64,000 nucleotides of DNA from Betaproteobacteria bacterium (GCA_016709665.1 JADJMI010000009.1:1-64000); one strand, 5' to 3'; counted from the first letter of the stretch, positions 37,763 to 47,527 are shown. The notes: generated from the letters alone by a model not told the origin. Translations and numbers: made by a program.

Positions 37763-38524
37763 CTAAGTCGCTATTTCGAGCGGGCCGGTTCCCAGCGTTT
37801 TCCCCTCGGGACCCAGCACCCGCAGGTAGGCCCGCGCGAGGGCCTCCGGGGTCGGCAGGCTCGCCCGCGCCTCCCCGGGATGGCTCTGGCCGCGCATCGG
37901 GGTGGCGACGGGGCCGGGGACGATCACGTGGAAGCGTGGCTTGCCGTCCTTCTCGGATTCGTCGGCCCAGATCGCCGCCAGGGGCGCGAGGCCCGACTTG
38001 GCCACCGCGAACGCGCCCCAGTAGGCGGCCGGGTGGACCGCGTGCGTTTCGCTCGTGAACACCGTGACGCCGTCGGGGGATCGCGCCAGGAAAGGAACGC
38101 AGGCGCGGGTGAGGGCGAAAGGGGCGGCGAGGTTCACCCGCAGGCTCGCGAGCCAGTCCTCGAGCGACTGGTCGGCGAGCGGCGCGAGCGGCTTGAAGTG
38201 CACGGCGCAGTGGACGAGGGCGTCGAGGCGGCCGAGGTCGCGCACGACGAGCTGCGCCAGCGTATCGAACTCGCGATCGCCCGCCGTCGCGAGGTCGAGG
38301 GGGATCGCGGCCGGCTCGCGCCCGCCCGCGGCGACGATGGCGTCGTAGGTATCGGTCAGGCGGTCGGCGTTGCGGCCCAGCAGCGCGACCGTGGCGCCGC
38401 TCGCGGCGCACGCGAGGGCCACGGCGCGGCCCAGGCCGCGGCCGGCGCCGGTGACGAGGACGACGCGGCCGGCGAGAAGGTCGGCGGGCGGGTCGTAGGC
38501 ACAGGAAAGGGGCGTCGTTTTCAT
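37763..38524 (-). CDS. Short-chain dehydrogenase/reductase, YciK-like, with Phe in place of the catalytic Tyr
   Basis: 253 residues. NAD(P) fold: RVVLVTGAGRGLGRAVALAC (TGxxxGxG), LDALVHCAVHF (NNAG-equivalent changed to HCAVH) and SLRVNLAAPFALTRA. The active site reads VFTSETHAVHPAAYWGAFAVAKSG: the YxxxK Tyr position is Phe (FAVAK), with a Tyr three residues earlier. E. coli YciK has WGAYAASK here. The C-terminus is FHVIVPGPVATPMRG. It starts in an ATGA overlap with hpnE, so it is co-translated with the squalene genes. The substrate is unknown and it may be catalytically altered. Confidence 0.8.
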   Translation of the reverse strand: MKTTPLSCAYDPPADLLAGRVVLVTGAGRGLGRAVALACAASGATVALLGRNADRLTDTYDAIVAAGGREPAAIPLDLATAGDREFDTLAQLVVRDLGRLDALVHCAVHFKPLAPLADQSLEDWLASLRVNLAAPFALTRACVPFLARSPDGVTVFTSETHAVHPAAYWGAFAVAKSGLAPLAAIWADESEKDGKPRFHVIVPGPVATPMRGQSHPGEARASLPTPEALARAYLRVLGPEGKTLGTGPLEIAT

Positions 38525-39822
38525 GGGGTCGTCCGGGAGGGGAAGGCGAGGCGGGCTGCGCGAAGGCCGCTCGTGACGGCGCCCTCGAGCGTGGCAGGAT
38601 AAGGGCCCTCGGTGTAGTCGCCGGCAAGCAGCAGGCCGGGCGCGCCCGATTCGGCGGCGGGCCGGAAAACGCCGGGAACGCAGGAAAACGTGGCGCGCTT
38701 CTCGGTGATGACTTTCGTCCAGCGGGGGGCCTCGAGGGGGCCGGCGACGCGCTCGACTTCCCGATGCACTTTCGTGCCGAGCACCTCCTGGCCCAGCGCG
38801 CCCTCGGCGTGCGAGGCGGAGATGACCGCCGCGACGAGGCCTCGCGGTCCGCCGAAGGCCTCGCGGTCGAAGAGCCACTGCGCGTGCGAAGCCTCGAGCG
38901 CCAGCATCGGGCGCGGCAGCCGCACGCGGCCGGCGTACTGGAGATAGACCGTGGTGATCGGTTCATGGGCGATCGCGGCCAGGCGCGCGGCAAGGCCCGA
39001 CAGCCCCGGCACGGACGCGAGGAGCGCGCCTGCCTCGTGCGGCGCGGTGGCGCAGACGAGGGCGTCGAAGCGCTCGCGTCCTTCCGGCGATTCCACGGCC
39101 CAGCCCGGCCCGTCCGGCGCGATCGCGCTCGCCCGGCGGCCGAGCAGCAGGCGCGCGCCGCGCTCGCCGAGCCAGGTGAGGGCCGGATCCGGCAGCACGG
39201 CCGACAGGTCGGCGACGGGAACGAGAAAGTCGGAATCCTCGCGCCGGCGCAGCAGGGCGTCCCGCAGCACGCGCGCGAACACGGCGGCGTCCGCTCTTTC
39301 CCCGGGCGTGTTGAGTGCGGCCACGCAGAGCGGCTCCCAGACGAGGCGGCGCAGGCGTTCGGGCTGGCGCAGGCGCTCGAGCAGGGCGCCGACGGTCTCC
39401 CCCGGGCGCGCCAGCGCTTCCGCGCGCCGCGCGCCGAGGCCCAGGCGGATCGCGGCGAACCGCTCGCCGGCCGTGAGGCCCGTGGCGAAGGCGATCGCGA
39501 CGGCGAGGTGCAGCGGGGCCGGCAGCCTGGGCGCGGCGAGGCCGATCCCGCCGGGATAGCGGATCTCGAGGGGCAGGCGCTTCAGCTGCGAGGCGGGCGC
39601 GCCCACGGCCGCCATGAGCGCGAGCGTCTCGCGATAGGCGCCTAGGACCACGTGCTGGCCGTTGTCGAGCGGCTCGCCGCGGTACTCGATGCGCCGCGCG
39701 CGCCCGCCGGCGGTCCGGTTCGCGTCGAGCAGGGTGACGCGGGCTCCCCGGCGGACGAGCTCGACCGCGGCGGCGATGCCGGCCCACCCGGCGCCGACGA
39801 CGCCCGCGTGAAGGGCCGTCAT
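38521..39822 (-). CDS. hpnE: Hydroxysqualene dehydroxylase HpnE
   Basis: 433 residues. FAD-binding amine-oxidase-like fold: GVVGAGWAGIAAAVELVRRGARVTLLDA (GxGxxG and the acidic end) and AGGRARRIEYRGEPLDNGQHVVLGAY, a segment diagnostic of HpnE. The C-terminus has GLLLAGDYTEGPYPATLEGAVTSGLRAA. It reduces hydroxysqualene to squalene, the last step of the HpnC-D-E route. It overlaps hpnD upstream (ATGA) and the SDR downstream. Confidence 0.92.
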   Translation of the reverse strand: MTALHAGVVGAGWAGIAAAVELVRRGARVTLLDANRTAGGRARRIEYRGEPLDNGQHVVLGAYRETLALMAAVGAPASQLKRLPLEIRYPGGIGLAAPRLPAPLHLAVAIAFATGLTAGERFAAIRLGLGARRAEALARPGETVGALLERLRQPERLRRLVWEPLCVAALNTPGERADAAVFARVLRDALLRRREDSDFLVPVADLSAVLPDPALTWLGERGARLLLGRRASAIAPDGPGWAVESPEGRERFDALVCATAPHEAGALLASVPGLSGLAARLAAIAHEPITTVYLQYAGRVRLPRPMLALEASHAQWLFDREAFGGPRGLVAAVISASHAEGALGQEVLGTKVHREVERVAGPLEAPRWTKVITEKRATFSCVPGVFRPAAESGAPGLLLAGDYTEGPYPATLEGAVTSGLRAARLAFPSRTTP

Positions 39823-40652
39823 GTCGTGACCCAGGTCTTCCACGCGATCCAGAGCTTGCGGATCGGCGTGAGCGACACGCGGGCGCGCATCACGGGGAAG
39901 CCGTCGCGCTCGATCTCCTCGAGCAGCGTGCGGTAGATGGCGGCCATGATGAGCCCCGCGCGCTGGGCGCGCCGGTCCTCCGGCGGCAGGAGCGCGAAGG
40001 CGCGTTCGTACTGCGCCTTCGCGCGGGCGGCCTGCTCGCGGATCATCGCGCCGAAGCCCTCGCCCGGGGCGAGGCCGATGAGATCCTCGGGCGCGAGGCC
40101 GTGGCGCGCGAGTTCGTCCGCGGGCAGGTACACGCGGCCGAGCCGGGCGTCCTCGCCCACGTCGCGGATGATGTTCGTGAGCTGGAAGGCGAGGCCGAGG
40201 GCCTCGGCGTATTCGAGCGTGCGCGGGTTCGTGTAGCCGAAGATGCGGGCGGCCACCTGGCCGACGACGCCCGCGACGCGGTGGCAGTAGAGCGCGAGCG
40301 AGGCGAAATCGGCGTAGCGGTGGCGCGTGAGGTCCATCTCCATGCCGTCGATGATCTCGCCCAGGAGCCCCGCCTCGAGCCCGAACTCGGCGATGAAGGG
40401 CTCGAGCGCGCGGGTGACGGGGTGCGTGGGGTGGCCCGCGAAGAGGTTGGCCACTTCCGTGCGCCACCAGGCCAGCTTCGCGCGGGCGACGCCGATGTCC
40501 TTCGCCTCGTCGACCACGTCGTCCACCTCGCGGCAGAAGGCATAGAACGCGGTGATGGCGCGCCGCCGCGGCGGGGGCAGGAAGAGGAAGCTGTAGTAGA
40601 AGCTCGAGCCGCTTCCGGCGGCCTTCTCGCGGCAGTACTCGTCGGGCGTCAT
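39819..40652 (-). CDS. hpnD: Presqualene diphosphate synthase HpnD
   Basis: 277 residues of the squalene/phytoene synthase family. The first Asp-rich motif is FCREVDDVVDEA and the second is LTNIIRDVGEDARLGRVYLPADE. It begins YCREKAAGSGSSFYYSFLFLP, the HpnD pattern. It condenses two farnesyl diphosphates to presqualene diphosphate. It starts in an ATGA overlap with hpnC. Confidence 0.93.
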   Translation of the reverse strand: MTPDEYCREKAAGSGSSFYYSFLFLPPPRRRAITAFYAFCREVDDVVDEAKDIGVARAKLAWWRTEVANLFAGHPTHPVTRALEPFIAEFGLEAGLLGEIIDGMEMDLTRHRYADFASLALYCHRVAGVVGQVAARIFGYTNPRTLEYAEALGLAFQLTNIIRDVGEDARLGRVYLPADELARHGLAPEDLIGLAPGEGFGAMIREQAARAKAQYERAFALLPPEDRRAQRAGLIMAAIYRTLLEEIERDGFPVMRARVSLTPIRKLWIAWKTWVTT

Positions 40653-41539
40653 CGCAGGATCCGGGCGCGCTCGGGGCGCCACACGAACGCGCGCCACAGG
40701 ACGGCGAGCCAGTCGGCGCCCGCGAGCACGGGGCGGTGGGCGAAGACGTCGCCGTCGACGGCCTCGATCTTGTCGAGGATGCGCAGCCCGCCCGAACAGA
40801 TGGCGCGGATCTCCAGGCCGAAGCGGCCCGGCAGCCGCGAGCCCAGGGGCGTTCCGGAGCGCATCATCGCCCGGGCCCGCTGGCACTGGAACGCCATGAG
40901 GTCCTTCCAGGGCCCGTCGGCGCGGCCGGCGGCGATGCGCGCCTGCGTGACGCCGAAGCGCTCGAGATCCTCCTCGGGCAGGTACAGGCGCCCCTTGCGC
41001 CAGTCGACCGCGACGTCCTGCCAGTGGTTGATGAGCTGCAGGCTCGAGCAGATGGCGTCGGAATCGCGGCGGTTCGCCTCGTCGTCGCGGGCGAAGAGCC
41101 TGAGCATGATGCGGCCCACCGGGTCGGCGGAGCGGCGGCAGTAGTCCATGAGCTCGTCGAAGGTCGCGTAGCGCTTCTTCGTCACGTCCTGCCGGAAGGC
41201 ATCGAGCAGGTCGCGAAAGAGGGGGATCGGCAGGTCGTGCGCGCGGATCGTGTCGTGCAGCCGGGCGAAGAGCGGATCCGCGGGGCGCTCGCCGCGCTCG
41301 ATCCGGTCGAGGCCGCGGCCGTAGCCGTCCAGGCGGGCGATGCGCTCGGCATCGGGCAGGTCGCCCTCGTCGGCGAAATCGTCCGCGGATCGCGCGAACG
41401 CGTAGATGGCCTCCACCGACGGGCGAACGGCCGCCGGAAGAAGCCAGGACGCGACGGGAAAGTTCTCGTAGTGCTCGACCGGCAAGGGGAGGGGAAACGC
41501 CTGATTTTCCGGGATTATATCGGGTGGCGCGCCGCGCAT
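40649..41539 (-). CDS. hpnC: Hydroxysqualene synthase HpnC
   Basis: 296 residues, same superfamily as hpnD. HpnC-type opening: VEHYENFPVASWLLP. First Asp motif AFARSADDFADEGD; second INHWQDVAVDWRKGRLYLPEED. It turns presqualene diphosphate into hydroxysqualene. It is the first gene of the hpnC-hpnD-hpnE-SDR operon and diverges from tRNA-Leu. The cyclase for hopanoids (shc) is not in the window, so squalene may feed hopanoids made from genes elsewhere. Confidence 0.93.
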   Translation of the reverse strand: MRGAPPDIIPENQAFPLPLPVEHYENFPVASWLLPAAVRPSVEAIYAFARSADDFADEGDLPDAERIARLDGYGRGLDRIERGERPADPLFARLHDTIRAHDLPIPLFRDLLDAFRQDVTKKRYATFDELMDYCRRSADPVGRIMLRLFARDDEANRRDSDAICSSLQLINHWQDVAVDWRKGRLYLPEEDLERFGVTQARIAAGRADGPWKDLMAFQCQRARAMMRSGTPLGSRLPGRFGLEIRAICSGGLRILDKIEAVDGDVFAHRPVLAGADWLAVLWRAFVWRPERARILR

Positions 41540-41570
41540 GCGGCACGGCGGGGCGACCCCGCGCTTCGGG

Positions 41571-41576
41571 TATAAT
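41571..41576 (+). promoter_or_regulatory. -10 element (TATAAT) of the tRNA-Leu/tig promoter
   Basis: A perfect TATAAT lies 15 bases before the tRNA. The -35 position has no clear consensus. It probably drives tRNA-Leu and perhaps the tig-clpP-clpX series. Confidence 0.55.
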
Positions 41577-41590
41577 TCGGGGCTTCACCC

Positions 41591-41675
41591 GCGAAAGTGG
41601 CGGAATCGGTAGACGCACTGGATTTAGGTTCCAGCGCCGAAAGGCATGGGGGTTCGAGTCCCTCCTTTCGCACCA
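41591..41675 (+). tRNA. tRNA-Leu (anticodon UAG)
   Basis: 85 bases with CCA encoded. The acceptor stem gcgaaag pairs with ctttcgc. The anticodon arm is ctgga-tttaggt-tccag with TAG at loop positions 34-36. It has a long variable arm as in class II tRNAs and the T-arm ggttcgagtccc. It reads CUA and related Leu codons. Confidence 0.97.
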
Positions 41676-41756
41676 GCATTCGACCGGCCGCCAGGCCGAC
41701 ACCCCGCCCCGCAGGGCCAATTCGAGGCCCGGGGGGAATCTCAACAGGACATCCAC

Positions 41757-43085
41757 ATGCAGCAGGCAGTCGAAACGAAGCAGAGCCCGCTCGAGCGGCA
41801 GCTCACGGTCGCCGTCCCCATCGCCCAGCTCGAGTCCGAGATTTCCGACCGGCTCAAGAAGCTCGCGCGCACGGTGAAGATGCAGGGCTTCCGGCCCGGC
41901 AAGGTGCCGATGAAGATGGTCGAGCGCCACTACGGGTTCCAGGTCCGCCAGGAAGTGCTCTCCGACTCGGTCGTGAAGTCCTTCGACGACGCCGTGCGCG
42001 AGGCCAACTACCGCGTCGCCGGCACGCCGCGCTTCGAGCCGGTGGCCGCCGGCGAAGGCGCCACCGCCGTCCAGTACCAGGCGGTCTTCGAGGTGTATCC
42101 CGAGATCACGCTGGGCGAGCTGGCCGCGGTGTCGGTGAAGCGCCCGGTCACCCCGGTCACCGAGGCCGACGTCGACCGCACGCTCGAGACGCTGCGCAAG
42201 CAGCGCGCGAAGTTCAAGCCCGCCGGCCGCGCCGCGCAGGCGGGCGACCTGGTCAACATCGATTTCACCGGCAAGATCGACGGCGAGGCCTTCGAGGGCG
42301 GCTCGGGCACGAACTTCACGGTGGTGCTGGGCGAAGGCCGCATGCTCCCGGATTTCGAGAAGGCCCTGGCGGGGCTCTCGAAGGGCGAGACGAAGACCTT
42401 CCCGATCGTCTTCCCGGAGGACTACGTCGAGCACCTGCGCGGCAAGACGGCCGAGTTCACCGTCACCGCCAACGACGTCGCCGAGCCGGACCTGCCGCCG
42501 GTCGATGCGGAATTCGCCAAGTCCCTGGGCGTGGCCGACGGCGACGTCGCGCGCATGCGCGCGGAGATCCGCCAGAACATCGAGCGCGAGGTGAAGAAGC
42601 GCATCGCCGGCCGCGTGAAGGAACAGGTGATGGAAGGCCTCGTCGACTGCGCGAGCTTCGACGTGCCCCGCTCCCTGGTCGATTCGCAGGTGGGCCGCAT
42701 GCGCGAGGAGGCCGTCGAGGAGCTCAAGAACCGCGGCATGACGACCGACAACCTCCAGCTGCCGGCCGAGCTGTTCGTCGAAAGGGCCGAGCGCCGCGTG
42801 AAGCTGGGCCTGGTGGTCGGCGACCTCGTCCGGGCCAACGCGCTTTCCGCGCGGCCCGAGCAGGTGCGCAAGGTCATCGAGGAGCACGCCGAGAGCTTCG
42901 AGCAGCCCGAGGAGATGGTGCGCTGGTTCTACGGCCAGCGCGACCGGCTCGCGGAGGTCGAGGCGCTTTGCGTCGAGGACAACGTCGTAGAATGGTCGCT
43001 CGCCCGGATGAAGGTCTCCGACGAGTCGACGCCGTTCGACGACCTGATGGGAACGAAGCAGGCCCAAGGAGCGACCGATGCGTGA
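41757..43085 (+). CDS. tig: Trigger factor (ribosome-bound chaperone, peptidyl-prolyl isomerase)
   Basis: 442 residues. The ribosome-binding signature is VKMQGFRPGKVPMKMVERHYG. The FKBP-type PPIase domain lies around residues 160-245 (AGDLVNIDFTGKIDGEAFEGGSG). The C-terminal chaperone arms follow. It folds nascent chains at the exit tunnel. An aggac ribosome-binding site precedes ATG 41757. Its end overlaps clpP by eight bases. Confidence 0.96.
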   Translation: MQQAVETKQSPLERQLTVAVPIAQLESEISDRLKKLARTVKMQGFRPGKVPMKMVERHYGFQVRQEVLSDSVVKSFDDAVREANYRVAGTPRFEPVAAGEGATAVQYQAVFEVYPEITLGELAAVSVKRPVTPVTEADVDRTLETLRKQRAKFKPAGRAAQAGDLVNIDFTGKIDGEAFEGGSGTNFTVVLGEGRMLPDFEKALAGLSKGETKTFPIVFPEDYVEHLRGKTAEFTVTANDVAEPDLPPVDAEFAKSLGVADGDVARMRAEIRQNIEREVKKRIAGRVKEQVMEGLVDCASFDVPRSLVDSQVGRMREEAVEELKNRGMTTDNLQLPAELFVERAERRVKLGLVVGDLVRANALSARPEQVRKVIEEHAESFEQPEEMVRWFYGQRDRLAEVEALCVEDNVVEWSLARMKVSDESTPFDDLMGTKQAQGATDA

Positions 43086-43698
43086 CGAATACCAGGGCCC
43101 CCAGGCCCTCGGCCTGATCCCGATGGTGGTCGAGCAGTCGGGGCGCGGCGAGCGCGCCTACGACATCTACTCGCGCCTGCTCAAGGAACGCGTGGTCTTC
43201 GTCGTGGGCCCGATCCACGACGCGATGGCGAACCTCATCGTGGCCCAGCTCCTCTTCCTGGAGAGCGAGAACCCCGACAAGGACATCAACCTGTACATCA
43301 ACTCGCCCGGCGGCAGCGTCTCGGCGGGCCTCGCGATCTACGACACGATGCAGTTCATCAAGTCGGACGTCTCGACCACCTGCACGGGCCTCGCGGCCAG
43401 CATGGGCGCCTTCCTGCTCGCGGCCGGCGCCAAGGGCAAGCGCTTCGTGCTGCCCAACTCGCGCGTGATGATCCACCAGCCCTCGGGCGGGTTCTCCGGC
43501 CAGGCCTCGGACATCGAGATCCACGCGAAGGAAGTGCTGTACCTCAAGAAGCGCCTGAACGAGATGATGGCCCAGCACACCGGGCAGTCGATCGAAGTGA
43601 TCGAGCGCGACACGGACCGCGACAATTTCATGAGCGCCGAGGAAGCGGTAAAGTACGGGCTCGTGGACAAGGTCCTCAAGAGCCGCGTCGAAGCCTGA
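43078..43698 (+). CDS. clpP: ATP-dependent Clp protease proteolytic subunit
   Basis: 206 residues. Catalytic triad Ser108 (GLAASMGAFLL), His133 (SRVMIHQPSGG) and Asp182 (DTDRDNFMS). NSPGGSVSAGLAIYDTMQ forms the oxyanion region. It assembles as a 14-mer and is fed by ClpX, encoded 20 bases downstream. It starts inside the end of tig. Confidence 0.97.
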   Translation: MRDEYQGPQALGLIPMVVEQSGRGERAYDIYSRLLKERVVFVVGPIHDAMANLIVAQLLFLESENPDKDINLYINSPGGSVSAGLAIYDTMQFIKSDVSTTCTGLAASMGAFLLAAGAKGKRFVLPNSRVMIHQPSGGFSGQASDIEIHAKEVLYLKKRLNEMMAQHTGQSIEVIERDTDRDNFMSAEEAVKYGLVDKVLKSRVEA

Positions 43699-43718
43699 AT
43701 CGGGACACCGGGGAATCC

Positions 43719-44987
43719 ATGACGGAAAAGGTCGGCGGCGAGAAGCTCCTCTACTGCTCCTTCTGCGGCAAGAGCCAGCACGAGGTCCGCAAGCTCATCG
43801 CGGGCCCGTCGGTGTTCATCTGCGACGAGTGCATCGACCTCTGCAACGACATCATCCGCGAGGAGGCGACGCCCGACACCTCGCCCAAGGCCGCGAGGAG
43901 CGACCTGCCGAGCCCCCGCGAGATCTGCGAGATCCTCGACCAGTACGTGATCGGCCAGGTGCAGGCCAAGAAGATCCTCTCGGTCGCGGTCTACAACCAC
44001 TACAAGCGCCTGAAGTCCGGCGGCAAGCAGGACGAGGTCGAGCTCGCCAAGAGCAACATCCTGCTCATCGGCCCGACGGGCTCCGGCAAGACGCTGCTCG
44101 CGCAGACGCTCGCGCGCCTGCTGAACGTGCCGTTCGTGATCGCCGACGCGACCACGCTCACGGAAGCCGGCTACGTGGGCGAGGACGTCGAGAACATCAT
44201 CCAGAAGCTGCTGCAGAAGTGCGACTACGACGTCGAGAAGGCGCAGCGCGGCATCGTCTACATCGACGAGATCGACAAGATCTCGAGGAAGAGCGACAAC
44301 CCGTCCATCACGCGCGACGTGAGCGGCGAGGGCGTGCAGCAGGCGCTCCTCAAGCTGATCGAGGGCACCATCGCCTCGGTGCCGCCCCAGGGCGGGCGCA
44401 AGCACCCGAACCAGGAGTTCGTGCAGGTCGACACGACCAACATCCTCTTCGTCTGCGGCGGCGCGTTCAGCGGCCTCGAGAAGGTGATCCAGGGCCGCAC
44501 GGACCGCTCGGGCATGGGCTTCGGGGCGCAGGTGCGCTCGCAGACCGACCGTCGCGAGATGAACATCCTCCTGCACGAGGTCGAGCCCGAGGACCTCATC
44601 AAGTACGGCCTCATTCCCGAGTTCGTGGGCCGCCTGCCGGTGGTGGCGGTGCTCGACGAGCTCGACACGGACGCGCTCGTGAAGATCCTCACGGAGCCGA
44701 AGAACGCGCTGGTGAAGCAGTACCAGAAGCTGCTCGCCATGGAAGGCGTGGAGCTCGAGTTCCGCGAGCACGCCCTGGCCGCGATCGCCAAGCGGGCCCT
44801 CGAGCGCCGCACCGGCGCGCGCGGGCTTCGCTCCATCATCGAGCACGCCCTGCTCGACATCATGTTCGACCTGCCGTCGCTGTCGAACGTGCAGAAGGTC
44901 GTCGTGGACGAGGGCAGCATCGCGGGCGAAGGCAAGCCGCTGCTCATCTACGCCGACCAGCCGAAGGTCGCGGGTGGGCAGTCCTAG
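43719..44987 (+). CDS. clpX: ATP-dependent Clp protease ATP-binding subunit ClpX
   Basis: 422 residues. Zinc finger C13-x2-C16...C35-x2-C38. Walker A GPTGSGKT (118-125), Walker B IVYIDEIDK. The IGF-like loop for ClpP docking is RSGMGFGAQV, and sensor 2 lies in RRTGARGLRSIIE. It unfolds tagged proteins for ClpP. Confidence 0.97.
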   Translation: MTEKVGGEKLLYCSFCGKSQHEVRKLIAGPSVFICDECIDLCNDIIREEATPDTSPKAARSDLPSPREICEILDQYVIGQVQAKKILSVAVYNHYKRLKSGGKQDEVELAKSNILLIGPTGSGKTLLAQTLARLLNVPFVIADATTLTEAGYVGEDVENIIQKLLQKCDYDVEKAQRGIVYIDEIDKISRKSDNPSITRDVSGEGVQQALLKLIEGTIASVPPQGGRKHPNQEFVQVDTTNILFVCGGAFSGLEKVIQGRTDRSGMGFGAQVRSQTDRREMNILLHEVEPEDLIKYGLIPEFVGRLPVVAVLDELDTDALVKILTEPKNALVKQYQKLLAMEGVELEFREHALAAIAKRALERRTGARGLRSIIEHALLDIMFDLPSLSNVQKVVVDEGSIAGEGKPLLIYADQPKVAGGQS

Positions 44988-45124
44988 CCCGCGCGAACCG
45001 GGACCCAACCCGTTTCACGCCCCCGAACCGGGCCGTCTCCCCCTTGGCCGCGGCCGGAATGGCCCCTTGATCGGGCCCGGCCGAGCCCCCATGTAGTGCG
45101 CCTGAAGATCCCCAGGAACCCGCC

Positions 45125-47527
45125 ATGACCGATTCCCCCCCCGAATCCCGCGTGCTGCCCCTGCTTCCCCTGCGGGACGTGGTGGTATTCCCGCACATGG
45201 TGATTCCCCTGTTCGTCGGGCGTCCCAAGTCGATCAAGGCCCTCGAGGCCGCGATGGAGGAGGGCAAGAACGTCGTGCTGGTCGCGCAGAAATCGGCGGC
45301 CAAGGACGAGCCCGCCCCGGAGGACCTCTACGGGGTCGGCACCGTCTCGACCATCCTGCAGATGCTCAAGCTGCCCGACGGCACGGTGAAGGTGCTGGTC
45401 GAGGGCGTGCACCGCGCGGGCATCGTGCGCGTGCTCACGGAAAAGGCGAACTTCGAGGCCGAGGTGGAGCCCGTCGCGACCGACGAGGCCGACTCGACCG
45501 AGATCGAGGCGATGCGCCGCACGCTGCTCACGCAGTTCGACCAGTACGTGAAGCTCAACAAGAAGATCCCGCCCGAGGTCCTCACGTCGCTCTCGGGCAT
45601 CGACGGCGCCGGGCGCCTGTCGGACACGATCGCCGCGCACCTGCCGCTCAAGCTCGAGCAGAAGCAGCAGATCCTCGAGATGTTCGAGGTGGCGCGCCGC
45701 CTCGAGCAGCTGTTGCAGCTGCTCGAGACCGAGATCGACATCATGCAGGTCGAGAAGCGCATCCGCGGGCGCGTGAAGCGCCAGATGGAGAAGAGCCAGC
45801 GCGAGTACTACCTGAACGAGCAGGTGAAGGCGATCCAGAAGGAACTCGGCGACGCCGAGGAGGGTGCCGACCTCGACGAGCTCGAGAAGAAGATCAAGGC
45901 CGCCCACATGCCCAAGGAAGCGCGCGTGAAGGCGGAGTCGGAGCTCAAGAAGCTCAAGCTCATGTCGCCCATGTCGGCCGAGGCCACCGTGGTGCGCAAC
46001 TTCATCGACACGCTGCTCGCCCTGCCGTGGAAGAAGAAGACCAAGGTCTCCACGGACCTCAAGAATTCCGAGAAGATCCTGGACGCCGACCACTACGGCC
46101 TCGACAAGGTGAAGGAACGCATCGTCGAATACCTCGCGGTCCAGCAGCGCGTGGACAAGCTGAAGGGCCCGATCCTGTGCCTCGTCGGCCCGCCCGGCGT
46201 GGGCAAGACGTCCCTGGGCCAGTCCATCGCCCGCGCGACCAACCGCAAGTTCGTGCGCATGTCCCTGGGCGGGGTGCGCGACGAGGCGGAAGTGCGCGGC
46301 CACCGCCGCACGTACATCGGCTCCATGCCCGGCAAGATCCTGCAGAACATGACCAAGGTCGGCGTGAGGAACCCGCTCTTCCTCCTCGACGAGGTCGACA
46401 AGATGGGCATGGATTTCCGCGGCGACCCGTCCTCGGCGCTGCTCGAGGTGCTCGACCCGGAGCAGAACCACACCTTCGTCGACCACTACGTCGAGGTCGA
46501 GTACGACCTCTCGGACGTCATGTTCGTCGCGACGGCCAACACGCTCAACATCCCCGCGCCGCTCCTGGACCGGATGGAAGTCATCCGCCTGTCGGGCTAC
46601 ACGGAGAACGAGAAGATCCACATCGCCCGCGAGTACCTGCTGCCCAAGCAGTTCAAGTCGAACGGCCTGAAGGCGGAGGAGCTCACCGTCACCGACTCGG
46701 CGCTTCGCGACATCGCCCGCTACTACACGCGCGAGGCGGGCGTGCGCGGCTACGACCGCGAGCTCGCCAAGATCTGCCGCAAGGTCGTGAAGTCCATCCT
46801 CACGAAGAAGAAGGAAGGGACGGTCACGGTCAACGCGAAGAACCTCGACAAGTACCTGGGCGTGCGCAAGTACACCTACGGCATCGCGGAGAAGGAAAAC
46901 CAGGTCGGCCAGGTCACCGGCCTCGCCTGGACGGAAGTCGGCGGCGAGCTGCTCACCGTCGAGGCCGTGAAGGTGCCCGGCAAGGGCAACACCGTCACCA
47001 CCGGCAAGCTCGGCGAGGTGATGCAGGAGTCGATCAAGGCGGCCATCTCCGTGGTGCGCGCGCGCGCCAAGCGGCTGGGCATCCCCGAGGACTTCTACCA
47101 GAGCCTCGACCTGCACATCCACCTGCCCGAGGGCGCGACGCCCAAGGACGGCCCGAGCGCGGGCGTCGCCATCACCACGGCGCTGGTCTCGGTGCTCACC
47201 GGCATCCCGGTGCGCTGCGACGTCGCCATGACGGGCGAGATCACGCTGCGCGGCGAGGTGCTGCCGATCGGCGGCCTGAAGGAAAAGCTGCTCGCCGCCC
47301 ACCGCGGCGGCGTGAAGACGGTCCTGATCCCCCACGAGAACGTGAAGGACCTCGCGGAGGAACTGCCCGACGAGGTGAAGGGCCAGATCGAGATCATCCC
47401 CGTGCGCTGGATCGACGAGGTGCTCGAGCGCGCGCTGGAGACGATGCCCCGTGCCGTGGCCGACGAGGCCCCGGCGACCCCGCCGCCGGCGACGCCCCCG
47501 GGCGAGGAAGCGGTGGTGAAGCACTGA
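45125..47527 (+). CDS. lon: ATP-dependent protease La (Lon)
   Basis: 800 residues. N-terminal substrate domain (LLPLRDVVVFPHMVIPLFVGR), coiled coil, AAA domain with Walker A GPPGVGKT (355-362), and proteolytic domain with the Ser678-Lys721 dyad (DGPSAGVA and the Lys in GGLKEKLLAAHRG). It has a short Pro/Ala tail. It degrades misfolded and regulatory proteins. Preceded by a 137-base gap after clpX in which I see no clear promoter or terminator. Confidence 0.97.
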   Translation: MTDSPPESRVLPLLPLRDVVVFPHMVIPLFVGRPKSIKALEAAMEEGKNVVLVAQKSAAKDEPAPEDLYGVGTVSTILQMLKLPDGTVKVLVEGVHRAGIVRVLTEKANFEAEVEPVATDEADSTEIEAMRRTLLTQFDQYVKLNKKIPPEVLTSLSGIDGAGRLSDTIAAHLPLKLEQKQQILEMFEVARRLEQLLQLLETEIDIMQVEKRIRGRVKRQMEKSQREYYLNEQVKAIQKELGDAEEGADLDELEKKIKAAHMPKEARVKAESELKKLKLMSPMSAEATVVRNFIDTLLALPWKKKTKVSTDLKNSEKILDADHYGLDKVKERIVEYLAVQQRVDKLKGPILCLVGPPGVGKTSLGQSIARATNRKFVRMSLGGVRDEAEVRGHRRTYIGSMPGKILQNMTKVGVRNPLFLLDEVDKMGMDFRGDPSSALLEVLDPEQNHTFVDHYVEVEYDLSDVMFVATANTLNIPAPLLDRMEVIRLSGYTENEKIHIAREYLLPKQFKSNGLKAEELTVTDSALRDIARYYTREAGVRGYDRELAKICRKVVKSILTKKKEGTVTVNAKNLDKYLGVRKYTYGIAEKENQVGQVTGLAWTEVGGELLTVEAVKVPGKGNTVTTGKLGEVMQESIKAAISVVRARAKRLGIPEDFYQSLDLHIHLPEGATPKDGPSAGVAITTALVSVLTGIPVRCDVAMTGEITLRGEVLPIGGLKEKLLAAHRGGVKTVLIPHENVKDLAEELPDEVKGQIEIIPVRWIDEVLERALETMPRAVADEAPATPPPATPPGEEAVVKH

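Noticed and set aside
44984..47524. 846-codon minus-strand frame opposite lon
   Set aside because: It is a shadow of lon; no motif, start context or neighbours support it.
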